Below, piece after piece: positions 1 to 7,296 of a DNA stretch of 64,000 nucleotides. The stretch lies in the NCBI RefSeq assembly GCF_022170785.1, contig NZ_CP081870.1, forward strand, positions 1,786,001 through 1,850,000. The letters are read 5' to 3'. A model generated the notes under the pieces. It was given only the letters and a program-made list of their open reading frames with translations. It was not told the origin of the DNA and did not search any database. Position 1 is the stretch's first letter. Every line of letters starts with the position of its first letter. This stretch comes from Rossellomorea marisflavi. GTDB lineage: Bacteria > Bacillota > Bacilli > Bacillales > Bacillaceae_B. The translations under genes and the position numbers were made by a program.

Positions 1-129
1 CCTTCCGGTAAAGACTGGGAAGTAATGACGGAAGAACAGGCTCATGCTGTCGATAAAGAGGAAGAGAAGAAAGTAGATCCTCGTCTCGCTGACTTGGCAA
101 AACTTCTTGATCAAAACAAGAAATCTTAA
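1..129 (+). CDS. ylbN: YlbN / DUF177 (YceD) family protein, C-terminal end only
   Basis: Only the last 42 codons are inside the window; the gene starts upstream. The visible tail ends in DPRLADLAKLLDQNKKS, an acidic-basic stretch followed by the DPRLxxLxxLL segment that closes DUF177 proteins. The position directly before rpmF is the standard ylbN-rpmF (yceD-rpmF) pairing found across bacteria, and the two are normally co-transcribed. The family is associated with 23S rRNA and ribosome assembly in some lineages; its role in Bacilli is not settled. The call rests on this tail and on synteny. Confidence 0.85.
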   Translation, partial: PSGKDWEVMTEEQAHAVDKEEEKKVDPRLADLAKLLDQNKKS

Positions 130-189
130 AAGCGAAGTACCAGTTCGTTCTGGCTTCATAGACGACTATCTTTTAAGGAGGTGGGAAGA

Positions 190-363
190 ATGGCAGTACC
201 TTTTAGAAGAACATCTAAAACAGCAAAAAGACAACGTCGTACACACTTCAAACTCAGTGTACCAGGTATGGTAGCATGCCCAAACTGTGGTGAAATGAAA
301 CTTGCACACCGTGTTTGCAAAGAGTGCGGAACGTATAAAGGTAAAGAAGTAGTAAGCAAATAA
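190..363 (+). CDS. rpmF: 50S ribosomal protein L32
   Basis: A 57-residue protein of the large ribosomal subunit. The N-terminus [10 protein letters not shown] is the family signature, followed by a basic segment (KRQRR, residues 13-17). A complete zinc ribbon is present with cysteines at 30, 33, 43 and 46, so this is the zinc-binding (C+) form. The ATG at 190 is chosen because AGGAGG ends 9 nt before it; an in-frame GTG at 181 overlaps the ribosome-binding site. A strong terminator follows directly. The leader at about 136-159 can fold into a small hairpin (GAAG..CCAG with CTGG.CTTC). Confidence 0.97.
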   Translation: MAVPFRRTSKTAKRQRRTHFKLSVPGMVACPNCGEMKLAHRVCKECGTYKGKEVVSK

Positions 364-380
364 TTGCCGACTGCTGCAAA

Positions 381-414
381 AGCGTGAAGAGACCATGGCT
401 CTTCACGCTTTTTT
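381..414 (+). terminator. Rho-independent terminator after rpmF
   Basis: A perfect 11-bp stem (AGCGTGAAGAG at 381-391 with its complement at 399-409), a 7-nt loop and a T run. It separates the ylbN-rpmF unit from the next gene, although the spacing before that gene is short. Confidence 0.9.
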
Positions 415-449
415 GCATAGACAAAAATGATTTTAAGGAGAGAACAGAC

Positions 450-1208
450 GTGGGATCGTTTATAATGCACACTAATGAAAGCGGAATCATGAGGTTTGTC
501 TTGAATCGTCCCGAAAAGCGGAACGCCATTAACTTCGATTTGATCGAGGCTTTTTCCCGATGCCTGGATGAATGTGAAAAAGGGGAGGTGAAGATGCTCC
601 TACTAACCGGTGCGGGAACAGACTCATTTTGTTCAGGAGGAGACCTTTCTGCATTCCATGGGCTTAAGACGGAAGAAGAGAGCTACGGCATGCTCAGGAA
701 GATGGGGGATGTACTGGTCCGTCTAGCGTTCCTGCCCATTCCAACCTTGGCGTTGGTCAATGGTGCAGCTGTAGGTGGAGGCTGTGAAATTGCGGCAGCC
801 TGTGATCTACGGATCGCGGCAGATGATGTGAAGATGGGGTTCGTCCAAGGGGGACTAGGCATTTCAACAGGATGGGGCGGCGGTACCCTGCTCCATGAGA
901 GGATCTCTTCTCCACGTGCCATGGAGCTTTTGATGACAGGAACCATCAAGAGTGCAGAAACCTTGTATGACTACGGATTCATCAATGCTTTGGTGAGTTC
1001 CACCCATAGATTGGAAGAGCACCCGATCATAACAAGCATGGAAGATAAGAGTATAGGGACACTGAAAGCATATAAACAGCAGCTTCTCGACCGCTGGGAC
1101 AAGGCTGTCCTGATGGGGAATATAGAGAGGGAGATCCGACGCTGTTCCAAGCTCTGGGCATCAGATGACCACCATCAAGCGGTGGAAAGATTCTTGAACA
1201 AAAAGTAG
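450..1208 (+). CDS. Crotonase (enoyl-CoA hydratase/isomerase) superfamily protein, possibly a decarboxylase-like member
   Basis: A 252-residue acyl-CoA enzyme. The GTG at 450 is chosen because AAGGAG at 435-440 lies 9 nt upstream; an ATG at 465 is the alternative. The first oxyanion-hole loop is FCSGGDL (residues 60-66) and the second is [12 protein letters not shown] (104-115). The glutamate matching E164 of rat enoyl-CoA hydratase is present (E159 in RAMELLMTG), but the position matching E144 is glutamine (Q133 in [14 protein letters not shown]). Ordinary hydratases need both glutamates, so simple hydratase activity is doubtful. The GWGG segment recalls the ethylmalonyl-CoA decarboxylase (ECHDC1) branch from memory. 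An acyl-CoA carboxylase operon begins 1.4 kb downstream. The family is certain; the substrate is not known. Confidence 0.8.
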   Translation: MGSFIMHTNESGIMRFVLNRPEKRNAINFDLIEAFSRCLDECEKGEVKMLLLTGAGTDSFCSGGDLSAFHGLKTEEESYGMLRKMGDVLVRLAFLPIPTLALVNGAAVGGGCEIAAACDLRIAADDVKMGFVQGGLGISTGWGGGTLLHERISSPRAMELLMTGTIKSAETLYDYGFINALVSSTHRLEEHPIITSMEDKSIGTLKAYKQQLLDRWDKAVLMGNIEREIRRCSKLWASDDHHQAVERFLNKK

Positions 1209-1278
1209 GAAGAGCGATTCTATCTACTCTAGTAAGGGCATAAGTATGGGTATATGGATTTTACAGGAGGAGATGGAG

Positions 1279-1875
1279 ATGTCTTCGAATAGACAGGACG
1301 CTTGGAACCAAGATGAGGATGTGTTGTTGGCGGAAGTGGTTTTGAGGTATATAAGGGAGGGAGGGACACAGCTTCAAGCCTTTGAAGAGGTGGGGAAGAA
1401 ACTTTCAAGGACCTCAGCCGCCTGTGGATTCCGGTGGAACTCCTTCGTGCGAAAGCAATACAAATCAGGAATCGAACTAGCGAAGAACCAGCGGAAACAA
1501 ACGAAGAGGGGTGCACCTCAAGTTAAAAAAGAAGCCTCCCCTGAAGTGGAACAGATCAAAGAAGCAACAGACCTGTCGGTTGAGAGCATCATTCATTATT
1601 TACAAAGAGCTGAGGAGTCTGTACGTCATGAAGAAGAGATCAGGAGTGAAAATCAGAAACTCCTTAACCAAATCGATCAGCTTCAGGAAAAAATGAAAGA
1701 AATTGAAACGCAGCTCTTTAATTATGAGTCGAAATATTCTCTTCTTGAAGAGGACCACAAATCCCTTCTGGCCATATTCGAAAAAGCAAGGAAGATGGCC
1801 CTTTTGCAAGGAAATGAAGATAAAGTCAAATTTCAGATGGATAAAAACGGGAATCTCCAGCGGTTAAATAAGTAA
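1279..1875 (+). CDS. gerR: RsfA/GerR-type sporulation transcription regulator
   Basis: A 198-residue regulator. Residues 4-60 form a Myb/SANT-like DNA-binding domain with the family signature [20 protein letters not shown] and the [13 protein letters not shown] end. A basic linker follows, then a long coiled coil (about 110-165, rich in E, K, Q and L). In B. subtilis, RsfA and GerR (YlbO) adjust sigma-F and sigma-E regulons during sporulation. The ATG at 1279 is chosen because AGGAGG at 1265-1270 is 8 nt upstream; the ATG at 1273 is too close to it. Position between rpmF and ylbP matches ylbO. Distinguishing GerR from RsfA rests on synteny. Confidence 0.9.
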   Translation: MSSNRQDAWNQDEDVLLAEVVLRYIREGGTQLQAFEEVGKKLSRTSAACGFRWNSFVRKQYKSGIELAKNQRKQTKRGAPQVKKEASPEVEQIKEATDLSVESIIHYLQRAEESVRHEEEIRSENQKLLNQIDQLQEKMKEIETQLFNYESKYSLLEEDHKSLLAIFEKARKMALLQGNEDKVKFQMDKNGNLQRLNK

Positions 1876-1876
1876 A

Positions 1877-1918
1877 AAAATCCGAACCCCCGGAATGCCG
1901 GGAAGGTTCGGATTTTTT
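1877..1918. terminator. Bidirectional terminator between gerR and ylbP
   Basis: A long stem (AAAAATCCGAACC with GGTTCGGATTTTTT) carrying an inner CCCGG/CCGGG stem, with A and T runs on both sides. It serves the convergent genes gerR and ylbP, and it starts right at the gerR stop codon. Confidence 0.9.
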
Positions 1919-1924
1919 CGTTGA

Positions 1925-2401
1925 TCAACCATGCTTTTGTTCTGATACTCCTTCAGGGAACCACACCATAGGATTCTCGCTGAGATCCCGTTCGACATCA
2001 TACGTGACCTGATGAAAGTCCATCCTTTCCCAGAACCCCTGGGACTTGATGCGGGAATTCGTTTTGATCGGAAGCCCGAAGCTTTTGGCGAATTCCACGA
2101 GGATGCTGCCGTATCCTTTGTTCTGATACTTAGGAAGGACTTCAAGCTTCCACAACTCAAGGTAATTTTGAGCTGGATCAAAGTACTGGTCGAACCTTGC
2201 ATCACGCTGGTAAAGACTCATGCGGGCAACGAGCGTGTCGCCGAAATAGATTCCATAAAACGGGGATTCGCTATCGTTTTCAATGATATTTTCCTGAAGA
2301 TCGTCGAGCATGGAAAGCTCTTGTACACCATATTCTTTAAACTTCTTAAACTCTTCGAGAGTTTTGTAATTAACTTTCAGCTTCTCTACTTTATTTGCCA
2401 T
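1925..2401 (-). CDS. ylbP: GNAT-family N-acetyltransferase YlbP
   Basis: A 158-residue GCN5-related acetyltransferase; the B. subtilis YlbP is about the same length. The acetyl-CoA-binding motif A is visible as YQNKGYG (residues 92-98) after the beta-strand KLEVLP. The start is the ATG at 2401-2399, with AGGAGGG upstream on the minus strand; longer in-frame extensions have no ribosome-binding site. It faces gerR across a shared terminator and diverges from the acyl-CoA carboxylase operon. The acetyl acceptor is unknown. Confidence 0.88.
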   Translation of the reverse strand: MANKVEKLKVNYKTLEEFKKFKEYGVQELSMLDDLQENIIENDSESPFYGIYFGDTLVARMSLYQRDARFDQYFDPAQNYLELWKLEVLPKYQNKGYGSILVEFAKSFGLPIKTNSRIKSQGFWERMDFHQVTYDVERDLSENPMVWFPEGVSEQKHG

Positions 2402-2520
2402 TTGAAATCCCTCCTGAAACATTTGATTGATTGCGGATGATCCGCTTTCAATGTATTTACCCTTAATTGCCCGATATATTATTATTATATAACAAATAAA
2501 CAAAAAATTCTGCACTCAAA

Positions 2521-2538
2521 TAAGAAAACGTTTACATT
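2521..2538 (+). promoter_or_regulatory. Probable cre (CcpA-binding) site upstream of the acyl-CoA carboxylase operon
   Basis: The core AGAAAACGTTTACA at 2523-2536 matches the cre consensus TGNAARCGNWWWCA at every position except the first. It lies about 60 nt upstream of the biotin carboxylase start and about 120 nt from ylbP on the other side. By the known logic of CcpA this implies repression of the carboxylase operon when preferred sugars are available. Binding is inferred. Confidence 0.6.
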
Positions 2539-2544
2539 TTAGAG

Positions 2545-2573
2545 AGGAATTCCACGATTTTTGTAGAATTCCT
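2545..2573. repeat. Inverted repeat in the carboxylase operon leader
   Basis: AGGAATTC at 2545-2552 and GAATTCCT at 2566-2573 form a perfect 8-bp dyad around 13 nt, just upstream of the ribosome-binding site of the biotin carboxylase gene. It could be an operator for a local regulator or an mRNA hairpin. It does not match the FadR operator I remember. Confidence 0.4.
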
Positions 2574-2593
2574 ACTATGAAGGAGGGGGAGAG

Positions 2594-3952
2594 ATGATAC
2601 AGAAAATACTCATCGCCAATAGAGGGGAGATCGCTTCACGGATCATTTCCACCTGCAAACAGTTATCGATCGAAACCGTAGCAGTCTATTCAGATGCAGA
2701 TGCAGAGATGCCGTTCGTCAAAGAGGCGGACCATTCATTCAGGATCGGGGAGTCTCAAGTGAACCGTTCTTATCTGATGATGGATGCAATCGTGGAAGTG
2801 GCAAAACGTGAAGGGGTGGATGCCATCCATCCCGGTTATGGTCTATTATCTGAAAATGCTTCATTTGCCAAGCTAGTAGAAGAAGAGGGGCTCATCTTCG
2901 TCGGCCCAGATTGGAAAACCATCGAGGTCATGGGCGATAAAGTGAAGGCCAGGAAGATCATGAAGGATGCGGGCGTACCTGTCGTACCCGGAAGTGAATC
3001 AGGCTGTGAATCGATTGAATCAGCCAAGCTCCTTGCCGCTGAGATCGGCTATCCGGTCATGCTCAAGGCGAGCGGTGGGGGCGGGGGCATCGGGATGATC
3101 CGGTGTGCCGATGAGCAAGCGCTCGTTCAACATTTTGATTCGACCCGGAATCGTGCAAAAGCGTATTTCGGGAACGACGAAGTATTTCTTGAAAAATGTA
3201 TAGATGAAAGCCGGCATATCGAAGTGCAGATCTTCGGAGATCAACGAGGTAATCTTGTTCACCTGTTTGAAAGGAACTGTTCCGTCCAACGGAGGAATCA
3301 GAAGGTGGTTGAAGAATCCCCTTCACCGGCTCTTTCGGAAAAGACCAAGGAGTTGATGCTTGCCGCGGCAGTGAAGGCAGGAAAAGCCGTCGGTTACACC
3401 AATGCGGGGACCGTAGAATTCATCGTGGACCGTGATGAGCAGTTCTATTTCCTGGAAATGAATACACGTCTTCAGGTGGAGCATCCGGTGACCGAAGCCG
3501 TGACGGAACTTGATCTTGTCAAATGGCAGCTGAAGGTCGCCCAAGGCGAAGAACTGCCCATCTCAGCTCAAGAGGGAATCTTCTCAAGGGGGCACGCCAT
3601 TGAGTTCAGGATCTATGCCGAAGATCCAAAAACGTTCTTCCCGTCCCCGGGTCTCCTTGTAACACTCGACTGGGGAGAAAAGCAGGACGGCGTGCGGATC
3701 GATGCGGGTTATGCACAAGGGAACAAGGTGACACCGTTTTATGACCCGATGATCGCCAAGTGCATCGTAAGCGGGCAGGACCGCGCGGCTTGCCTTGAGA
3801 CGGCAAGAAGATTTTTCGGGGGGGTAGAGATCCAAGGGGTCAAAACCAATATTCCCCTCATCCGGGAAGTAATATCAGCCGATGAGTTCATCGATGGGGG
3901 TTACTCTACTAAATGGCTTCAGGATTACCTGTCTGCACAACAACAATCATAA
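2594..3952 (+). CDS. Acyl-CoA carboxylase, biotin carboxylase subunit
   Basis: A 452-residue ATP-grasp enzyme that carboxylates the biotin of the carrier protein using ATP and bicarbonate. The N-terminal domain opens with KILIANRGEIA (4-14). The glycine-rich ATP loop is GGGGGIGM (161-168). The ERNCSVQRR strand (226-234) and the active-site segment FLEMNTRLQVEHPVT (286-300) are intact. The ATG at 2594 follows a GGAGGGGG site. It is followed after 15 nt by a separate biotin carrier and then a carboxyltransferase, so this is a dissociated multisubunit carboxylase of the YngH/PccA/MccA type. It is not the housekeeping accC, which pairs with accB elsewhere in Bacilli; that is inference from the gene order. 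Confidence 0.93.
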   Translation: MIQKILIANRGEIASRIISTCKQLSIETVAVYSDADAEMPFVKEADHSFRIGESQVNRSYLMMDAIVEVAKREGVDAIHPGYGLLSENASFAKLVEEEGLIFVGPDWKTIEVMGDKVKARKIMKDAGVPVVPGSESGCESIESAKLLAAEIGYPVMLKASGGGGGIGMIRCADEQALVQHFDSTRNRAKAYFGNDEVFLEKCIDESRHIEVQIFGDQRGNLVHLFERNCSVQRRNQKVVEESPSPALSEKTKELMLAAAVKAGKAVGYTNAGTVEFIVDRDEQFYFLEMNTRLQVEHPVTEAVTELDLVKWQLKVAQGEELPISAQEGIFSRGHAIEFRIYAEDPKTFFPSPGLLVTLDWGEKQDGVRIDAGYAQGNKVTPFYDPMIAKCIVSGQDRAACLETARRFFGGVEIQGVKTNIPLIREVISADEFIDGGYSTKWLQDYLSAQQQS

Positions 3953-3967
3953 TGAGGAGGAACGAAT

Positions 3968-4183
3968 ATGAAAGAAATCAAAGCCACCATGGCAGGCACT
4001 GTATTGAATGTATTGACCGAAACCGGTAAAAGCATTTCGGCGGGGGAAATGGTGCTCATGCTTGAATCCATGAAAATGGAAATTCCCGTTGAAGCAGAAG
4101 CTGGAGGAACGGTAGCAGAGGTAAAGGTGAGTATTGGAGATTTTGTTAATGAAGATGATGTGCTGATTCTGCTGGAAGACTGA
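3968..4183 (+). CDS. Biotin carboxyl carrier protein, minimal biotinyl domain
   Basis: A 71-residue protein made up of a biotinyl/lipoyl domain and nothing else. The biotinylation motif ESMKMEIPV lies at 33-41, with K36 as the modified lysine. Typical AccB proteins have about 80 extra N-terminal residues, which are absent; the small free-standing form resembles YngHB of B. subtilis. It sits 15 nt after the carboxylase gene and 22 nt before the carboxyltransferase, so it carries carboxybiotin between those two subunits. Confidence 0.93.
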   Translation: MKEIKATMAGTVLNVLTETGKSISAGEMVLMLESMKMEIPVEAEAGGTVAEVKVSIGDFVNEDDVLILLED

Positions 4184-4205
4184 CATTCACAAACGAGGAG
4201 GTGTA

Positions 4206-5744
4206 ATGATGACATCAAAAACGACTGAGAAGCTTGAGGAAACCAGGGAAAGGATCCGTACGGGAGGAGAAGAGAAGTATCATCAAAAGCTGAAGGAGCA
4301 AAACAAGCTTTTCGTCCGCAACCGCCTGGAGCAGCTTTTTGATCAGGGGGAATATCAGGAGGATGGGATGTTTGCAAATTCAGCGGCCGATGGCCTCCCT
4401 GCTGATGGAGTGGTGACGGCTATCGGGAAAGTGGGCGGACAGACCGTCTGCGTCATGGCCAACGATTCCACCGTCAAAGCCGGTTCATGGGGAGCGAGAA
4501 CCGTTGAAAAGATCATCCGTATCCAGGAAACGGCCATGAATCTGAAAGTGCCGATCCTCTACCTGGTGGATTCAGCCGGGGCAAGGATCACGGATCAGCT
4601 CGATATGTTCCCGAATAGACGTGGGGCAGGGCGTATTTTTCATAACCAGGTAAAAATGTCCGGCATGGTGCCTCAGGTTTGTCTCCTTTTTGGACCATCT
4701 GCCGCAGGTGGAGCATATATTCCCGCCTTCTGTGATCTGGTGATCATGGTAGAAGGAAATGCGTCCATGTACCTTGGGTCTCCGAGAATGGCGGAAAAGG
4801 TCATTGGAGAAAAAGTAACCCTTGAAGAAATGGGCGGTGCGAGGATGCACTGCTCCGTGAGCGGATGTGGTGATGTACTTGCTGCATCCGAAGAAGAAGC
4901 CATCAGGGAGGCCCGCCGCTATCTGGGTTACTTCCCGGCGAACTATCAGCAAAAGCCTGCTTTGATCGATGGTGGGGCGCCAGACTCGTCCAAGGTCTTG
5001 GAAGACTTGATCCCTCAGCATCAAAATGCCCCGTTTGATATGTACGACGGGATCCATGCCCTGATCGATGCGGGCACCTTCTTTGAGGTCAAGAAATTAT
5101 TCGCTCCCGAGCTTATTACAGGGTTTGCCCGCTTTGATGGCCGGGTCGTCGGGATCATTGCCAATCAGCCGAAGGTAAAAGGAGGCGTCCTGTTCCATGA
5201 TTCCGCAGATAAGGGGGCGAAATTCATCCAGCTCTGTGACGCCTTTCATATACCGCTATTATTCCTGGCCGATGTACCGGGCTTCATGATCGGTACGAAA
5301 GTGGAGCGGGCAGGGATCATACGCCACGGTGCAAAGTTTATTGCAGCCATGAGTTCTGCCACGGTACCAAAGATCTCCGTCATCGTCCGGAAAGCTTATG
5401 GGGCCGGACTTTATGCCATGGCAGGCCCTGCATTTGAACCGGATGTGTGCATTGCCCTTCCGACTGCCCAAATTGCCGTCATGGGTCCGGAGGCAGCAGT
5501 CAATGCAGTCTACTCCAACAAGATTCAAGCGATTGAAGATCCAAAAGAGCGTATTGCCTACGTCCAACAGAAACAAAAGGAGTATCAGGAGCATATCGAT
5601 ATTTATAAGCTAGCCTCCGAAATGATAGTGGATGAGATCGTAGCTGCAAATGAATTGCGTTCCGTCCTCATCCAGCGATTCGAGATGTACCAAACAAAGG
5701 ATGTCGAGTTCAGCCATAGAAAGCACCCGGTTTATCCTGTTTGA
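4206..5744 (+). CDS. Acyl-CoA carboxylase, carboxyltransferase subunit
   Basis: A 512-residue carboxyltransferase with fused N and C crotonase-like halves, the architecture and length of PccB, MccB and YngE. The first half contains the conserved GPSAAGGAYIPAFCD segment and MYLGSPRMAEKVIGEKVTLE; the second contains KAYGAGLYAMAGPAFEPD. It transfers the carboxyl group from biotin to an acyl-CoA. Propionyl-CoA, methylcrotonyl-CoA and acetyl-CoA are all possible and I cannot decide among them from sequence. ATG codons at 4206 and 4209 both fit the GAGGAG site at 4195-4200; 4209 has the better spacing. It ends the three-gene operon. Confidence 0.9.
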   Translation: MMTSKTTEKLEETRERIRTGGEEKYHQKLKEQNKLFVRNRLEQLFDQGEYQEDGMFANSAADGLPADGVVTAIGKVGGQTVCVMANDSTVKAGSWGARTVEKIIRIQETAMNLKVPILYLVDSAGARITDQLDMFPNRRGAGRIFHNQVKMSGMVPQVCLLFGPSAAGGAYIPAFCDLVIMVEGNASMYLGSPRMAEKVIGEKVTLEEMGGARMHCSVSGCGDVLAASEEEAIREARRYLGYFPANYQQKPALIDGGAPDSSKVLEDLIPQHQNAPFDMYDGIHALIDAGTFFEVKKLFAPELITGFARFDGRVVGIIANQPKVKGGVLFHDSADKGAKFIQLCDAFHIPLLFLADVPGFMIGTKVERAGIIRHGAKFIAAMSSATVPKISVIVRKAYGAGLYAMAGPAFEPDVCIALPTAQIAVMGPEAAVNAVYSNKIQAIEDPKERIAYVQQKQKEYQEHIDIYKLASEMIVDEIVAANELRSVLIQRFEMYQTKDVEFSHRKHPVYPV

Positions 5745-5761
5745 TGGACCGGTGCGTCATG

Positions 5762-5816
5762 CCCGGAAAGAGCCCCTATTCTTCTCAGGAAGAGTAATGT
5801 CTCTTCCGGGTTTTTT
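5762..5816 (+). terminator. Terminator of the acyl-CoA carboxylase operon
   Basis: CCCGGAAAGAG and CTCTTCCGGG pair with one bulged A around a loop that can itself fold, followed by six T residues at 5811-5816. Confidence 0.65.
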
Positions 5817-5921
5817 ATCGTGAGTGTGGGGTACTTTCAAGCGCTCGTCGATATGAAACCTTTTGTATGAAGAATGAGGAATATTTGGTAAAATGAGTGT
5901 ACATTGAAAGGCGGGGATCGG

Positions 5922-6806
5922 ATGGATATCGGAATAATAGGGGCAGGGGCAGTCGGACTTTTGTTCGCCGGCTACCTTGGTAAACGACATGACGTGACAG
6001 TCTATGCAAGGAGAAATGAACAAAGGGAACACTTGGAAGCTAGTGGTGTCACAGTGTGGCGCGAAGGGAGAAAAGAGCAGACCGATGTGGGGGTAAAGTC
6101 TCTCAGCTCGCTTGACAGCCAACATGATCTTGTCATCCTTGCCGTAAAGGGGTATGACCTTGATGAGTCACTATTCATCACCGTCCCTACAGAGATCCCC
6201 CTTCTGTTCCTCCAAAACGGAATCGGTCATCTGGATTTCCTGAAGACACTTCCTCACGATACCGTCATGGCGGCATCTGTTGAACATGGCGCCCTCAAGG
6301 AGAATGATTATACCGTCTTACATAAAGGCGTGGGTGTTACGAAAATCGCCTTGGTTCGGGGAATGAACGGGCCGTTGCAATGTTTGATGAAAGATGGGGA
6401 TGAGGCTTTTCCTTTTGAAGAAGAGGAAGATTATGAAACGATGCTCCTCAGGAAGCTGTTCATCAATGCAGCCATCAATCCATTGACGGCCATTACCGGC
6501 TGTGTGAATGGAGAGATGAGGTCGAATCCCCACTACAACGCCCTTATCAGGGAGGTTTATGGAGAACTTCTTCATCTTTACCCCCATATGGAAACAGTGA
6601 TTTCCCTTGAAGACATCGAGAGCATATGTTTCAATACAGCTCAAAACCGTTCGTCCATGCTTACGGATGTGGAAAACGGCAGGAAGACCGAAGTCGAATC
6701 CATCCTTGGAGAAATAATCCGTATGGCTTCACCTCTGGATATACCGGTCATCCATACGCTCTATCTCCTCGTGAAGGGGAAGGAATCAGCAGGGAGGCAG
6801 ACATAG
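5922..6806 (+). CDS. panE: Ketopantoate reductase family protein (YlbQ/PanE)
   Basis: A 294-residue NADPH-dependent reductase of the 2-dehydropantoate 2-reductase family, which makes pantoate for coenzyme A. The Rossmann loop is GAGAVG (7-12), LQNG lies at 97-100, and the catalytic lysine segment is KLFINAAINPLTA with K178, N182 and N186. The ATG at 5922 places the nucleotide loop at the usual distance from the N-terminus. The ribosome-binding site (AAGGCGGGG) is weak. Position before a DUF3397 gene and bshC matches ylbQ. The family also contains related oxidoreductases, so activity on ketopantoate is likely but not proven. Confidence 0.85.
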   Translation: MDIGIIGAGAVGLLFAGYLGKRHDVTVYARRNEQREHLEASGVTVWREGRKEQTDVGVKSLSSLDSQHDLVILAVKGYDLDESLFITVPTEIPLLFLQNGIGHLDFLKTLPHDTVMAASVEHGALKENDYTVLHKGVGVTKIALVRGMNGPLQCLMKDGDEAFPFEEEEDYETMLLRKLFINAAINPLTAITGCVNGEMRSNPHYNALIREVYGELLHLYPHMETVISLEDIESICFNTAQNRSSMLTDVENGRKTEVESILGEIIRMASPLDIPVIHTLYLLVKGKESAGRQT

Positions 6807-7193
6807 ATGGCTTCTGCATTTTCTTTTATCATGGCGCTCGTTGTCCTCATTCCGTTCGCGGGCTATTTCATCAGTTTCATCATGGCGAAGGAGCTCACTG
6901 GAAGTCACCGTAAAGCCGTCCACATCTCTATCGATATCACCACGATCCTCTTGATGATTTCTGTCCATTTCATCATCGTCGCCATCTGGGAACAATCCTA
7001 TTTCTGGCTGATCCTATTGACCGTACTCTGTTCGGCATTATTTTTCACCATCGTGTATTGGAGGCTGAAAGGGGAGGTTGATTACCGGGGGGTGATCAGG
7101 GGGACGTGGAGGCTCAATTTCCTCTTGTTTTCTTTTGCCTATCTTGCCCTTATGGTGACGGGTCTCGCTCTCAGGGTGATGGAATCCACCTGA
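6807..7193 (+). CDS. DUF3397 family membrane protein
   Basis: A 128-residue hydrophobic protein with four predicted membrane segments (about 5-26, 39-60, 67-85 and 105-123) and a basic loop near residues 86-103. The ATG at 6807 immediately follows the stop of the ketopantoate reductase gene, with AGGGAGG about 8 nt upstream inside that gene, so the two are translated together. The family is known only as DUF3397 and is commonly found beside bshC in Bacilli. Its function is unknown. Confidence 0.8.
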   Translation: MASAFSFIMALVVLIPFAGYFISFIMAKELTGSHRKAVHISIDITTILLMISVHFIIVAIWEQSYFWLILLTVLCSALFFTIVYWRLKGEVDYRGVIRGTWRLNFLLFSFAYLALMVTGLALRVMEST

Positions 7194-7247
7194 GTCTCAA
7201 CTTTTTTACCTGTCTTAGGCAAGTTTTTTCCTTTTCCTTTTGTGGAA

Positions 7248-7256
7248 TGATATACT
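7248..7256 (+). promoter_or_regulatory. Candidate extended -10 promoter for bshC
   Basis: TGA followed by TATACT (7251-7256) gives a TGn-extended -10 element 41 nt upstream of the bshC start codon. No good -35 hexamer is present, as is common for extended -10 promoters. Confidence 0.45.
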
Positions 7257-7296
7257 CATCGTTAGGAAATTATGAGCTAGAAAAGGAGTCATTCAT

